Assembly: GCF_014212055.1 (NCBI RefSeq)
Contig: NZ_JACJVO010000033.1
Coordinates: forward strand, 1-64,000
Reading direction: 5' to 3'
DNA: 64,000 nucleotides
From: Cohnella zeiphila
Lineage (GTDB): Bacteria; Bacillota; Bacilli; Paenibacillales; Paenibacillaceae
The position numbers and the translations under genes are program-made. Below the pieces are notes generated by a model. It was not told where the DNA came from. It saw only the letters and a program-made list of their open reading frames with translations, and searched no databases. The stretch's first letter is position 1. Every line of letters begins with the position of its first letter. Below are positions 26,043 to 35,462 of this stretch, in pieces.

Positions 26043-27026
26043 TCAGACGCGAAGCAGGCATTCGCGCAAGAAGGCGGCAGTCTCCGGAGAGCGCCCTTCA
26101 CGAATAAGCCGCTCCACCTTCTCCGCCGGAAGCGAGTCAACGACATGCCCGAACGCTTCCATCGCGCGGACCCCTTCGTGAACAGCCTCCAATCCGTCTT
26201 CGCGATACGGATATTGATCGATCGACAGCCATCCCGAATAAGCCGTCCGCTTCAGCCAGTAGAAAAATTCAAGCGACTCGATCGTGTGCACGCTTCCGAC
26301 GATCATATCGTCGTCCCAGTGTCGGAAATTGTCGTTCATGTGCACATGGAACAGCTTGTTGCCATGCTTCTTTAGCAGCGCGACCGATTCGGCGGGCGTC
26401 TCGTAAGCGTTCAGCGCGTGGCCGAAGTCGATCGTCACCCCCACGTTGTCCGTACCGACCTCCTGCGTAATTAGCAGCGCGTTCGCAGCCGTGCTCAAGT
26501 AGCAGTGGGTGCGCGGCTCCTTCGGCTTATACTCCAGACTGACTCGCACGTCCGGGCGATAACGGCAAACCTCCTTGACCCCTTCCGCAAACCAGTCGCG
26601 CTCCTGAATGTAATCGGCCTGGAACAAGTAGTCATACCCGTCCTGACCCGGCCACAGCGAGATGAGATCGCCGCCGAGCTCTACCGCGGCGTCAATCATC
26701 TCTTTCGCATGCGCGACAGCCTGCTGGCGAACGGCCCGATCCTTGGCGGCGAAGCTGCCGTATTTCCATTTCATCTGACCGAAGTGATCGGGAATGATCG
26801 ACACGAGCTGAAGCCCGTACCGCTCCAGGTATTCTTTCAGCTCCTTCACGTTGCTCTCCGTCACATGCCACGTGCCGACCAACTCGACGCCGGTCACCTG
26901 CGGGATTTGCGCCACCCGCTCGAACAGCTCGCTCAATGCATATGGCCGATCGTAGCCTTCCGTCAAAAATCGGTCCGAACAGCTGCCTACATTGGACAAA
27001 ATCACAGAATATTGCGTTTTATTCAA
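26043..27026 (-). CDS. Xylose-isomerase-like TIM-barrel sugar isomerase/epimerase
   Basis: 327 residues of the AP-endonuclease-2 / sugar isomerase-epimerase superfamily. Likely metal ligands lie in RVSLEYKPKEPR (Glu), TIDFGHALNAYE (Asp, His), KLFHVHMNDN (His) and the late acidic residue region WLSIDQYPYRED. TTG start with GGAGGG seven bases upstream. Placed between the secreted enzyme and the rhamnosidases, so it probably isomerises L-rhamnose or another released sugar. The family includes rhamnose isomerases, tagatose epimerases and others, so the reaction is open. Confidence 0.8.
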   Translation of the reverse strand: MNKTQYSVILSNVGSCSDRFLTEGYDRPYALSELFERVAQIPQVTGVELVGTWHVTESNVKELKEYLERYGLQLVSIIPDHFGQMKWKYGSFAAKDRAVRQQAVAHAKEMIDAAVELGGDLISLWPGQDGYDYLFQADYIQERDWFAEGVKEVCRYRPDVRVSLEYKPKEPRTHCYLSTAANALLITQEVGTDNVGVTIDFGHALNAYETPAESVALLKKHGNKLFHVHMNDNFRHWDDDMIVGSVHTIESLEFFYWLKRTAYSGWLSIDQYPYREDGLEAVHEGVRAMEAFGHVVDSLPAEKVERLIREGRSPETAAFLRECLLRV

Positions 27027-27056
27027 TGCCAGTCCCTCCTTGATTATCGCATGTCA

Positions 27057-30000
27057 TCAGCCGGCATTTCTGCCGGGACGGTCAGCCAGCATGCCGAATA
27101 CAAACTGCGCATACCAGCGGGACAGAAAATCGTTTGGATGATTGATGTTGTTTCCGGTCATGTCGCCGAAGCTTTTCGTTTTCAGAAGCTCGGCGTGAAC
27201 GCCGGTCAGGTTTGCGGCGGCGACCCCCTCCATCCCGGAAGCCAGCTCGTTCAGCGCTGCGTTATAATAGGGTTGCTGGTCCAGGAAGAACGTCTCGGGG
27301 TTCGGAAGCGTCGTACCTACGAGAATGAATTCAGCGGCTGGATTGACCGCACGGACGGTGTCGATGATCGACCGAATGTTCTCCTTGAAGACGGAAGGTC
27401 TTACTCCGTCTCCGATGCCGGTGCCAGAGCCGTCGTTCATGCCGAAAGCGATGATGACGAGATCCGGATGCTCGGAGGCAACGAGCGCGGCGGCATGATC
27501 TTTGCCCCAAGTCGACGTTGTCCCGCCGACGGAAGGATTCACGAATGTGATATCGGTATGATAATAGCGTTCGAGTGCATTCGCGGTCATCCGCCCCCAG
27601 ATCGGTAAGTAAGGCGGTACGCCGGTATAGCCGCTGGCATTGGCGCCTACCGAGATGCTGTCTCCGTACAAAGCCAGCTTGACCGGCGCGCCGGCGCGCA
27701 ATTTGCCGATGGTCTTGGGCAGACTCGCCTCATCGAACTTCGGCACAGGGCCGTTCCACGCGCCGACATGCTTATAGGTAATGACGATCTGCCGGTCGTG
27801 GAAGAAGGAGCCTTCCCGGTAGAGGACGGCGCCGCCGCCAAGTCTCGGCATGCTTTCGTTCGGAATGTATTCCGGCAAAACCATCTCGTCCTCTGTCATA
27901 TAGGGAATGCGCGACTGCGCCGTCAGCCGGAACGCACCGTCTTCGAACGTCCAGTCGACGCCTTCCTCATACTCCGTATCCAACCTGGCATTCTTCACCG
28001 ATACGATCTCGGTCGGAGGATACATGAATCTGCCTTCCGGAAGCCCATCCCCTTGATCGACCATGAGTACGGATTCGTTTACCACCGTATCTCCTTGCCA
28101 AAAGGGCGCCATCGATGTCGTCTCCACATTCGCAGCCTCCTCCGAATCCCCCACGCGGAATAAGGTCTCTTGTACCGTGTTGCGGTATCGGAAACGGATC
28201 CCGTACGCTCCGCCTTGCTGCGGATCGTACGAGGCGACCCGCAGCCTGAACCGCTGCCCATCACCCGTGCCCAGCTTGCTCAGCTTCAATTTGCTGCTGT
28301 CGAAGCTCAGATTCCCGATCGGCTCGACAGCGATTTCCCCCGACAGTTCCTTGGCGTCATGATTGGTCACCTCGACGGTGAAATAAGCGCCTGCTTCCAC
28401 ATTCGTCATATCGGACGTTACCGCCATCTCGAGATTCGCCTGGCCGCCTACGGCTTCGTTTTTCTTCGAAAATCCGACCTCGTCGATCAGCAGCGATCCG
28501 TTCCAGCTTTCGCTGGTCGTCTTTCGTGTCCACACCTTGATGCGGTCGATGGACCCGACGCCTTCCCAATCGCTTAGATCGACCGACAGCGCATTCCACC
28601 CTTTTGCCGCGTCGATCTGGACGACGCCCTCGGCGACTTGCGTCCCGCTGAAGGCTTTCACCTTCACGTAGTACGGTTGGCCGACCAGCGGATCCGTCAG
28701 CTTAACCGCCAAATTCAAGTTGGGGGTTTCGGACGCGTCGACCGGCGAGTCGAACGTCTTCTCCGCCCCTTTCCACAGCTTCTCCAGCCCGACGAACGTC
28801 AGCTGGATCAGCTTCGCGAAGTCAACCTGCAGCGATCCGGACCCCTGGTACGCGTCGGATGCGGTCTGTCGGGCGGATACCGCGTTGTCCGCGATCGTCC
28901 AGCCGTCCGCGCCGTCCTCGAAGCCGTCGCCTTGAACGAGCTTCGGCGCCCGTTTATTGATCGATATGGGCACCTGTTGCGGCGGCATTCGCTGCGACAG
29001 CCGGGAAGCGTCGAAATTCGGAATGACCTCGCTCCAATCGGAGATTCCGATAATCGGCTTGGCGAACGCGGTCGCTTCCAGTGAGCGGTCGGTATCGATA
29101 TCCCGAAAGACATCGTAGATGAACTTCTTGTCCTGGGCGACGAATCCCGCCAAACTCGGATCTTGCGTCCACAGCCCCATGTTCAATCCCGCGGAAGGAA
29201 TATCGAGCTGATTGAACAGGATGAATGCGTCAATGCCGTCCAGAAACCGCGCTTTGTAATACGCATAGGCATAGCCGGCGGCCTGAACCTGCTCCGCTTC
29301 CGGCGTATCGGCCTGCGTTTGAAAGCCTTGCTCGGACAAGATAATTCGCCTGCGTTCTCCGTGAATCTTCAACGCTTCCTGCCCCATATACCGGTCCAGG
29401 ACATCCAAGTTTTTGAACGTGATTTTGGGAGAGTCGAAGTCCTCCGTCACATGCTCATGATCGTTCCAGGTTCGGGGATCCAGCATATCTTCCGGATAAG
29501 AATGGTAAGCAACGTTCCAGGGAAAGTCTCCTCCCTGCTTGGATAGAGTGTTCATGAGATCGACGATGTCCTTGCCCTTGTAATAACGAGTCGGATCGCT
29601 TGAAAAATAAGGCTCGTTCCAGGCGTTGTCGAGCGAGATATACACTCTGGCGCTGTCGGAATATTGGCGGACGGCCAGGTAAGCCAGCCTCACGGTCCGT
29701 TCGTACTGCTCCATGAACTGGTCGACCGTCTTGTCACCCATATTCTGCCACTGCCAGGCGGAATCGACCTCATTGCCGACGATATAGCCCATTGCTCTTC
29801 CGTAGCGTTCGTCGTCTTGCGTGTAGCGGTCGGCCAGGAAGCCGATGGCCGCCGTAAAATACCGGACCCCTTCTTCATTCGCCGTATTGAATGCGTACAC
29901 CGTTCCTTGTCCGCGCGCCGCATCCGGGTGAATGAGCACGTTCGTCGAACCGTTCGGATCGTCCGCGTCGTACAGAATCAGAACGAGGTAAACGAGCGTG

Positions 30001-31691
30001 CCGTTGTCCGACAGCGACTTGATATGCCGGTCCAGCTCTTCCACGGCGTCTTTGTGAAAATAGTAGGTTTGCCCTCCCTGCTCGAACGCGATGGCGTTGG
30101 CAGGGTCTACGTCGTCCTTGTACATTAGGCCGTTTACGACGACCGTGACTGTGGCGTGACTGACACCGAGCTCTTCGGCGTCATCCGTCATTTGCACGTT
30201 CAGGCCTTTCTTCGACTGCGCTTCCGGATAAGGAAACGAATGGGCGGCCGGGAAGGCGACATCCGTAACCGATTTCGGCCAGTCCACGAATTGGAACTGC
30301 TCCCCGCCGCTGCCGTCCTGCTCATGAACAGCGACCGAATATTTGGAAAAATACCGGTCTCTCGTTCCGTCGAATCGATCCAATTGGAACGAGAATGTTC
30401 GCTCCCCTGCCTGCAGCTGCATCGTGCCCGCCGGTGTCAAGCCCGCGACATCCGGCTCGTATTGGTACGGGGCAAGCTCATACAGCTGCAACTGAGCGTC
30501 CGCTGGAATCGCCGCATCCTCCCCGATCGATCCGGTCACCGTCACCGTTTGCGCATCGGCGCGAACATCCGCAACGGTGCCAATGTATTCGTAATCCGGG
30601 CGATCCTGCTTGGAGAAATCGATGCCGTCCAGCGCAACCGCCCCCGTTCCGGCGTCGCCTTCCGCCAGCTGCAGGCGAAGCCCGGTTATGCGCCCAGTCC
30701 AGCGGGGATTGCCGATGAGCCGAATCGAATACGCGCTATCCCCACCGTCATTCGCCTTCAAATCGAACGCTTGCATTTTCGCGCTATCGTATTGCCCGTC
30801 ATCTTCCGTAGTCCAATAGAGCCTGCCGGACGTACTTGCCGTGCCGTTGCGCAGCTTCAGCGTCACGACGTTGTTCTCGGCCGCGTCCAACCTGATCGGC
30901 GCTGAGGTCAGCATCGGATCCGGCCCCGTCACCTCGAACGATAGCCGGCCGGCCGCCACCGTCGGCGAAGCGATGGAATCGCTAAACCGCCAGCCCTCCG
31001 AATCTCCGTCATAAGAGAATTGCCAATCAAGCACATTGGCCGCATGAATGTAGTCGATATAGAACTCTGCCGTCGGCCAATTAGGAAGCGTATCCTCCGG
31101 GTGGTCGGCGCGGTCGTAATCATGGATAAAGCCGACTTCGAGCTTATCGATCGCGCCGCGGCCCTCCCATCCGCTCAGGTCGATTCCGATTTTGTTCCAT
31201 TGGTTGTTGTAGACGCGTACGATGCCTTCGATGGAAGAATCCCCGCTGTACACTTTCAGACGCGCGTAATAAGGATCATCGTTCGGCAAATAGCCGAAAT
31301 TGTTGTATGCCATCATCAAGTACCGCGATCCGGACAGATCGAGCGGCGTGTCGAAGGTTTTGCTCGCGGTTCTCCACACGTTGTTTTGCAGGTTCGGGTT
31401 GCTCTTGATGGCCAGGAAACGGCTGCCTTCGTACGGGAAGAACACGTCCCACGCCGAAGAAGCCAGGCTCACTTCCGACACGTTCTCACCCGCTTGCCAG
31501 CCCGCAATCGATGCGTCCGATTCGAAATCCTCAATGACCGTATAAGGCGTAAATTGTCCGACCGTCCTCATGTTTGAGGTCGGCGCGAGCTCCCCGTCGG
31601 CTGCGTTTACCGGGGAGATACCGAGATTCGGCAAAACGAACAGCAGCGTCAGAGAAAGCAAGCAGGCGATGCGCATTTTCCGAGCTCTCAT
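27057..31691 (-). CDS. Secreted DUF5722 glycosidase-like / SGNH esterase fusion
   Basis: 1544 residues. A Sec signal peptide (MRARKMRIACLLSLTLLFVL...ISPVNAADG) is followed by a carbohydrate-binding-like sandwich (about 50-215, EDFESDASIAGWQ). A DUF5722 TIM-barrel-like domain (about 490-880) begins KKGLNVQMTDDAEELGVSHA and contains GYIVGNEVD and LSEQGFQT, with likely catalytic glutamates. A second sandwich (about 925-1075) and a C-terminal SGNH hydrolase with GDSIS near 1343, GMNDGSG and a late NNINHPNDF (His/Asp pair) follow. SD AAAGGGTG sets the start. It probably cleaves and deacetylates a decorated polysaccharide outside the cell. Confidence 0.82.
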   Translation of the reverse strand: MRARKMRIACLLSLTLLFVLPNLGISPVNAADGELAPTSNMRTVGQFTPYTVIEDFESDASIAGWQAGENVSEVSLASSAWDVFFPYEGSRFLAIKSNPNLQNNVWRTASKTFDTPLDLSGSRYLMMAYNNFGYLPNDDPYYARLKVYSGDSSIEGIVRVYNNQWNKIGIDLSGWEGRGAIDKLEVGFIHDYDRADHPEDTLPNWPTAEFYIDYIHAANVLDWQFSYDGDSEGWRFSDSIASPTVAAGRLSFEVTGPDPMLTSAPIRLDAAENNVVTLKLRNGTASTSGRLYWTTEDDGQYDSAKMQAFDLKANDGGDSAYSIRLIGNPRWTGRITGLRLQLAEGDAGTGAVALDGIDFSKQDRPDYEYIGTVADVRADAQTVTVTGSIGEDAAIPADAQLQLYELAPYQYEPDVAGLTPAGTMQLQAGERTFSFQLDRFDGTRDRYFSKYSVAVHEQDGSGGEQFQFVDWPKSVTDVAFPAAHSFPYPEAQSKKGLNVQMTDDAEELGVSHATVTVVVNGLMYKDDVDPANAIAFEQGGQTYYFHKDAVEELDRHIKSLSDNGTLVYLVLILYDADDPNGSTNVLIHPDAARGQGTVYAFNTANEEGVRYFTAAIGFLADRYTQDDERYGRAMGYIVGNEVDSAWQWQNMGDKTVDQFMEQYERTVRLAYLAVRQYSDSARVYISLDNAWNEPYFSSDPTRYYKGKDIVDLMNTLSKQGGDFPWNVAYHSYPEDMLDPRTWNDHEHVTEDFDSPKITFKNLDVLDRYMGQEALKIHGERRRIILSEQGFQTQADTPEAEQVQAAGYAYAYYKARFLDGIDAFILFNQLDIPSAGLNMGLWTQDPSLAGFVAQDKKFIYDVFRDIDTDRSLEATAFAKPIIGISDWSEVIPNFDASRLSQRMPPQQVPISINKRAPKLVQGDGFEDGADGWTIADNAVSARQTASDAYQGSGSLQVDFAKLIQLTFVGLEKLWKGAEKTFDSPVDASETPNLNLAVKLTDPLVGQPYYVKVKAFSGTQVAEGVVQIDAAKGWNALSVDLSDWEGVGSIDRIKVWTRKTTSESWNGSLLIDEVGFSKKNEAVGGQANLEMAVTSDMTNVEAGAYFTVEVTNHDAKELSGEIAVEPIGNLSFDSSKLKLSKLGTGDGQRFRLRVASYDPQQGGAYGIRFRYRNTVQETLFRVGDSEEAANVETTSMAPFWQGDTVVNESVLMVDQGDGLPEGRFMYPPTEIVSVKNARLDTEYEEGVDWTFEDGAFRLTAQSRIPYMTEDEMVLPEYIPNESMPRLGGGAVLYREGSFFHDRQIVITYKHVGAWNGPVPKFDEASLPKTIGKLRAGAPVKLALYGDSISVGANASGYTGVPPYLPIWGRMTANALERYYHTDITFVNPSVGGTTSTWGKDHAAALVASEHPDLVIIAFGMNDGSGTGIGDGVRPSVFKENIRSIIDTVRAVNPAAEFILVGTTLPNPETFFLDQQPYYNAALNELASGMEGVAAANLTGVHAELLKTKSFGDMTGNNINHPNDFLSRWYAQFVFGMLADRPGRNAG

Positions 31692-31725
31692 CGTTTCACA
31701 CCCTTTAGGAGTTGGAGTCGTTCGT

Positions 31726-32613
31726 TTATTCCTTCACGCTGCCCAGCACGATGCCGTGAATAAAGTACCGCTGCAGGAACGGGTACGCGAGCAGAATCGG
31801 CAGCATGCCGACGAACACCTGGGCGGCGCGTGTCGTCCGGTCCGAGATTCGGTTGTAAAGTCTCGCCGTCTCCGGATCGGTGAACTTGGACAGATCCGGC
31901 ATCGTGATCACCGTCTGCAAATAGCTCGACAGGGGATAGCGGTGCGGGTTGTTCATCAGCAGCAGCCCGTCGAACCATGCGTTCCAATGCCCGACGACCG
32001 TAAACAGCGTAATCGTCGCCAGAGCGGGCGTCGATAGCGGAATGAATAGATTCAGTAGAATCCGCCAATCTCCTGCTCCGTCGATCCGCGCCGATTCGCT
32101 AAGCTCCTTCGGCAGCCGGCGAAAGAAATTGAGCAGCAGAATGATGTTGAATACCGGCACCGCCCCAGGCAGCACGAGCGCCCAAATTGAATTGAGCAGA
32201 CCGAGATTTTTGATCGTCAAATACCAGGGAATAAGCCCGCCGCCGAACAGTATGGTGAAGACGAAATACCAGACATAGACGGTGCGCAGCCGGAACTCCC
32301 GCGCTTCCTTGGCCAGCGGATATGCGCACAGCAGCGTCAGCGCGAGATTGAGTACGGTACCGAGCGTCACGCGCTCCAGCGTAATGCCCATCGAACGAAA
32401 GAACTGCCCCTGCGATGCGACATATTCGTAGGAAGCCCACGTGAACTGGCGCGGCCAGAACAGCACGCTGCCGGCCTCCACCTCCACCCTTGAGCTTAAG
32501 GACAGCGACAGCACATGCACGATCGGGAGGAAGCAGAGCGCCGCAAGCACCGTCAGCAGCGCGTAATTGGCGATCTCGAAGCTTCTTCTGCTCCAGGATG
32601 TCGTTCTCATCAT
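31726..32613 (-). CDS. LplC/YtcP-type ABC sugar permease
   Basis: 295 residues with six membrane helices. The EAA loop ELSESARIDGAGDWRILLNLFIPLSTP (about 185-212) binds the ATPase. The C-terminus LQRYFIHGIVLGSVKE is typical of the LplC group. Two ATGs in tandem at the start follow GGGAG. It pairs with the next-upstream permease and the binding protein. No ATPase gene is in the locus, so a shared MsmX-like ATPase is expected, as is usual for this class. Confidence 0.92.
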   Translation of the reverse strand: MMRTTSWSRRSFEIANYALLTVLAALCFLPIVHVLSLSLSSRVEVEAGSVLFWPRQFTWASYEYVASQGQFFRSMGITLERVTLGTVLNLALTLLCAYPLAKEAREFRLRTVYVWYFVFTILFGGGLIPWYLTIKNLGLLNSIWALVLPGAVPVFNIILLLNFFRRLPKELSESARIDGAGDWRILLNLFIPLSTPALATITLFTVVGHWNAWFDGLLLMNNPHRYPLSSYLQTVITMPDLSKFTDPETARLYNRISDRTTRAAQVFVGMLPILLAYPFLQRYFIHGIVLGSVKE

Positions 32614-32629
32614 CTGCCTGCAGCTCCCA

Positions 32630-33523
32630 TCAGAAAATTCTGTAGTTGGCGAAGCGGTACGCCAGTCCGTACGACACAGAGATCAGAATAAAAGAGATCA
32701 ACGATTTGAACAGGCCGAGCGCCGCCGATACGCTGAACTGGTAATCCTGCAGTCCGATCCGGTAGATCATCGTGTCGATGATGTCTCCGCTCTCCAGCAC
32801 CGGGGCGCTGTACAGGTTGAACACTTGATCGAAGCCGGCGTTGAGCACATTTCCGAGGCTGAGCGTCACCATCAGCACGATGATCGGCGCCATGCCGGGC
32901 AGGGTAATGTGCATCGTCTGCTTCCAACGGCTCGCCCCGTCAATTACGGCCGCTTCGTACAGCGTCGGATTGATGCCGGTAAGCGCCGCCATGTAGATGA
33001 TCGTGTCGAAGCCGAATTGCTTCCACGTGTCCGAGAAGATGAGCGTCCACGGGAACCAGGCGTTGTCGCCGAGAAAATAGACAGCCTTCAGGCCGATTCC
33101 TTCGAGCATCCGATTGACGATGCCGTCGAGCGACAGCACATCCATCAGAATGCCGGCGAGAATGACCCAGGACAGGAAGTAAGGCAAATAAACAAGCGTC
33201 TGTACCGATCGTTTGAACAGGCGGCTGCGAACCTCGTTCAGCAGCAGCGCCGTGGTGATCGGCACGATCAGATTCAGTACGATCTTCATTGTCGCGATGA
33301 AGAGCGTATTCCACAACACGCGTCGGAAATCCGGCAAATCGAAGATATAGCGGAAATTGGCCAGACCAACCCAATCGGAATGAAGAAATCCCTTGGTCGG
33401 GTAATACGTCTGGAAGGAGATGACAATGCCGAGCATCGGAATGTAGCAGAACAGCAACAGAAACAGGACGCCCGGCAGCAGCATGATATGATTGGCATTT
33501 TCCCGTTCCCACCAGCGTCTCAC
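32630..33523 (-). CDS. LplB-type ABC sugar permease
   Basis: 297 residues, six helices, EAA loop in LYEAAVIDGASRWKQTMHITLPGMAP. N-terminal NHIMLLPGVLFLLLFCYIPMLGIVISF and C-terminal GLAYRFANYRIF are LplB hallmarks. GTG start after AGGAGG. The gene ends 16 bases before the LplC-type gene. Imports an oligosaccharide together with its neighbours. Confidence 0.92.
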   Translation of the reverse strand: MRRWWERENANHIMLLPGVLFLLLFCYIPMLGIVISFQTYYPTKGFLHSDWVGLANFRYIFDLPDFRRVLWNTLFIATMKIVLNLIVPITTALLLNEVRSRLFKRSVQTLVYLPYFLSWVILAGILMDVLSLDGIVNRMLEGIGLKAVYFLGDNAWFPWTLIFSDTWKQFGFDTIIYMAALTGINPTLYEAAVIDGASRWKQTMHITLPGMAPIIVLMVTLSLGNVLNAGFDQVFNLYSAPVLESGDIIDTMIYRIGLQDYQFSVSAALGLFKSLISFILISVSYGLAYRFANYRIF

Positions 33524-33609
33524 GGGTTGATCTCACCTCCTGCGCCGCCAGGCGGCGGTCCGGACGCCCTTGCATCCGTCCGCAGCCTGACAGCGAACCG
33601 TTGCGGCAG

Positions 33610-35322
33610 TTAATGGTTGGCAGCGTACCACTGGTTGACTTCCTGCGTAATTTGATCGCCGCCGAGTTTCTTCCAGTTCGCCACGTATTTGTCGAATTCG
33701 TCCAGCGGCGCCGAGTTCATAATGATTTTGACGAACGTTTCGTTCTCCATCGTCATCAGCGTGGACATCTTCTCGTCCATCGTCTTGGTGGAACCTCCGA
33801 AATACTTGTCGATCACCACCCCGTCCGGCTGCAGCTCATACTTGTCGCGCACCTCGAACGGGCTGACCGCCGGCTGATGAATCCACCACTGCTGCCATTT
33901 TTCCGGATCGGACCCGTCCGTCGACTTGACGAGGTCATACGTCTCCTTCAGGCTCTCGTTCAGGCCGGAAGGATCACTCGCGGCCAGCGCGTCCCGAACC
34001 AACTGATAATTGTAATCCTTGATATAGCCCTGCACCGGCGACAGGATGTGCATCGCATACTTGGCGTTGTCGACCCAGGCATAGTTCTTGTTATCGCCGT
34101 TCGTCCCTTCCTTGTCCTCCCCGTACACCTTCTGGATGAACAGGTTCATTAACCGAACCGCCGCCTCGGGATGATCGTAACCCTTCTTCACCACGTAGAA
34201 GCCGGAGACGGAGACGCCGACGCTCGGCTTGGCCGGCGTATCGTCGACCGAAGGAAGAGCCACCGCGACCCAGGAAGCGCCAGGGTCCTTCTTGATCAGA
34301 TCCGCCGCGATCAGGGCCGACTCCGAGATCGTGCCGTAGAACATGCCCAGCTTGCCGGAGACGACGTCCTCCTTGAGTTGGTTGTAATCCTTCGTGCCGA
34401 ACTCCCGGTCGATCAGGCCATCCTTGTACATGGTCTGAAGCCTGCCGAGCGCCGCCTTCATTTCCGGAGCCGTGCTGCCGTACATCAGCTTGCCTGTGCC
34501 ATCCTCCACCCAGATGTCAGGATAGGCATGATACCCGTTCAGGAAGCCGCCCATTGAGCCTCCGCCCATCGTGGCGCTCAGAATGCCGAGGCCGAGCGTA
34601 TTCGCCTTGCCGTCGCCGTCCGGATCTTGATGAACGAAAGCGTCGGCCACTTGGACGAGCTCGTCGATCGTCTTCGGCGCCTGCAGATTGAGCTTACTCA
34701 GCCAATCGGAACGGATGTATAGCGTGACGAGCGAATCGCGGGGATCTCCGCCGTACTGCGGCAGCGCCATCAACTTGCCATCGTACGTCGCCATCTGTTG
34801 CGCCGGCGCGAGTGCGTCGGCCACCTGCTCTTTTAAATAAGGCATCGCATTGTTATCGAACGCGGCCGTCAGGTCCTCCACCATATCTGCGTCCACAAGC
34901 TGGTTGAGCTGCTTCTTGGAGACGAGCATCAGATCGGGAATGTCGCCGGAGGCGATCGATACGTTTACCTTGTTGTCGTACTGCGTGGAGTCGACGAGCC
35001 AATTCCATTTCACATTGATGCCGAGCTGCTCGCGAATCAGCTTCATCCAGCGGTTGTCGTTGTCCCATGTCTCCCCGTCCGGGAACGTCGCCCAGCCTGC
35101 AGTCCCCATGACCGATGTCAGTGCGATCGGCGGTTCGAACTTTCCGAAAGGAGCGCCTGACGCTTCTCCCGTCTTCGTTCCGCCCGATGACTCCCCGCCG
35201 CTTGCGGTCGATGCGGCAGGCGAACTCGTTCCGCCGGTTGATTCTCCGTCGCTGCATGCGGCAAGCGCACACGACGCCAGCAGAACCGTCAACAACGATA
35301 ATCCACTCTTTCTTCCGAACAC
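33610..35322 (-). CDS. LplA-type extracellular sugar-binding lipoprotein
   Basis: 570 residues. The lipoprotein signal ends in LASCALAAC, with the lipidated cysteine near residue 22, then a Ser/Gly/Thr linker. The rest is a family 1 solute-binding protein (PDLMLVSKKQLNQLVDADMVEDL). The GTG start at 35322 is chosen because CAAGGGGGAGA lies just upstream; a longer frame has no SD. First structural gene after the regulators, with its own promoter. It captures the oligosaccharide ligand for the two permeases. Confidence 0.92.
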   Translation of the reverse strand: MFGRKSGLSLLTVLLASCALAACSDGESTGGTSSPAASTASGGESSGGTKTGEASGAPFGKFEPPIALTSVMGTAGWATFPDGETWDNDNRWMKLIREQLGINVKWNWLVDSTQYDNKVNVSIASGDIPDLMLVSKKQLNQLVDADMVEDLTAAFDNNAMPYLKEQVADALAPAQQMATYDGKLMALPQYGGDPRDSLVTLYIRSDWLSKLNLQAPKTIDELVQVADAFVHQDPDGDGKANTLGLGILSATMGGGSMGGFLNGYHAYPDIWVEDGTGKLMYGSTAPEMKAALGRLQTMYKDGLIDREFGTKDYNQLKEDVVSGKLGMFYGTISESALIAADLIKKDPGASWVAVALPSVDDTPAKPSVGVSVSGFYVVKKGYDHPEAAVRLMNLFIQKVYGEDKEGTNGDNKNYAWVDNAKYAMHILSPVQGYIKDYNYQLVRDALAASDPSGLNESLKETYDLVKSTDGSDPEKWQQWWIHQPAVSPFEVRDKYELQPDGVVIDKYFGGSTKTMDEKMSTLMTMENETFVKIIMNSAPLDEFDKYVANWKKLGGDQITQEVNQWYAANH

Positions 35323-35352
35323 GGACTCTCCCCCTTGAATGAATGGCGTTAT

Positions 35353-35384
35353 CAATAGCGCTTTCATGACACAAGCCGATTATA
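35353..35384 (-). promoter_or_regulatory. Promoter -10 and cre-like site of the rhamnose locus
   Basis: On the minus strand a TATAAT (35379-35384) is followed by TGAAAGCGCTATTG (35353-35366), which matches 12 of 14 positions of the CcpA cre consensus. The cre-like site would begin a few bases after the transcription start, where CcpA represses by blocking. No good -35 box is seen, which fits dependence on the AraC-type regulator. Confidence 0.5.
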
Positions 35385-35462
35385 GCAACGCCGCAAAGCG
35401 CCTCTCCATTCCAATGATTTTACTTTCGCTTGCACCTTCTTGCTTGCACTGCGCCCGCTCTG

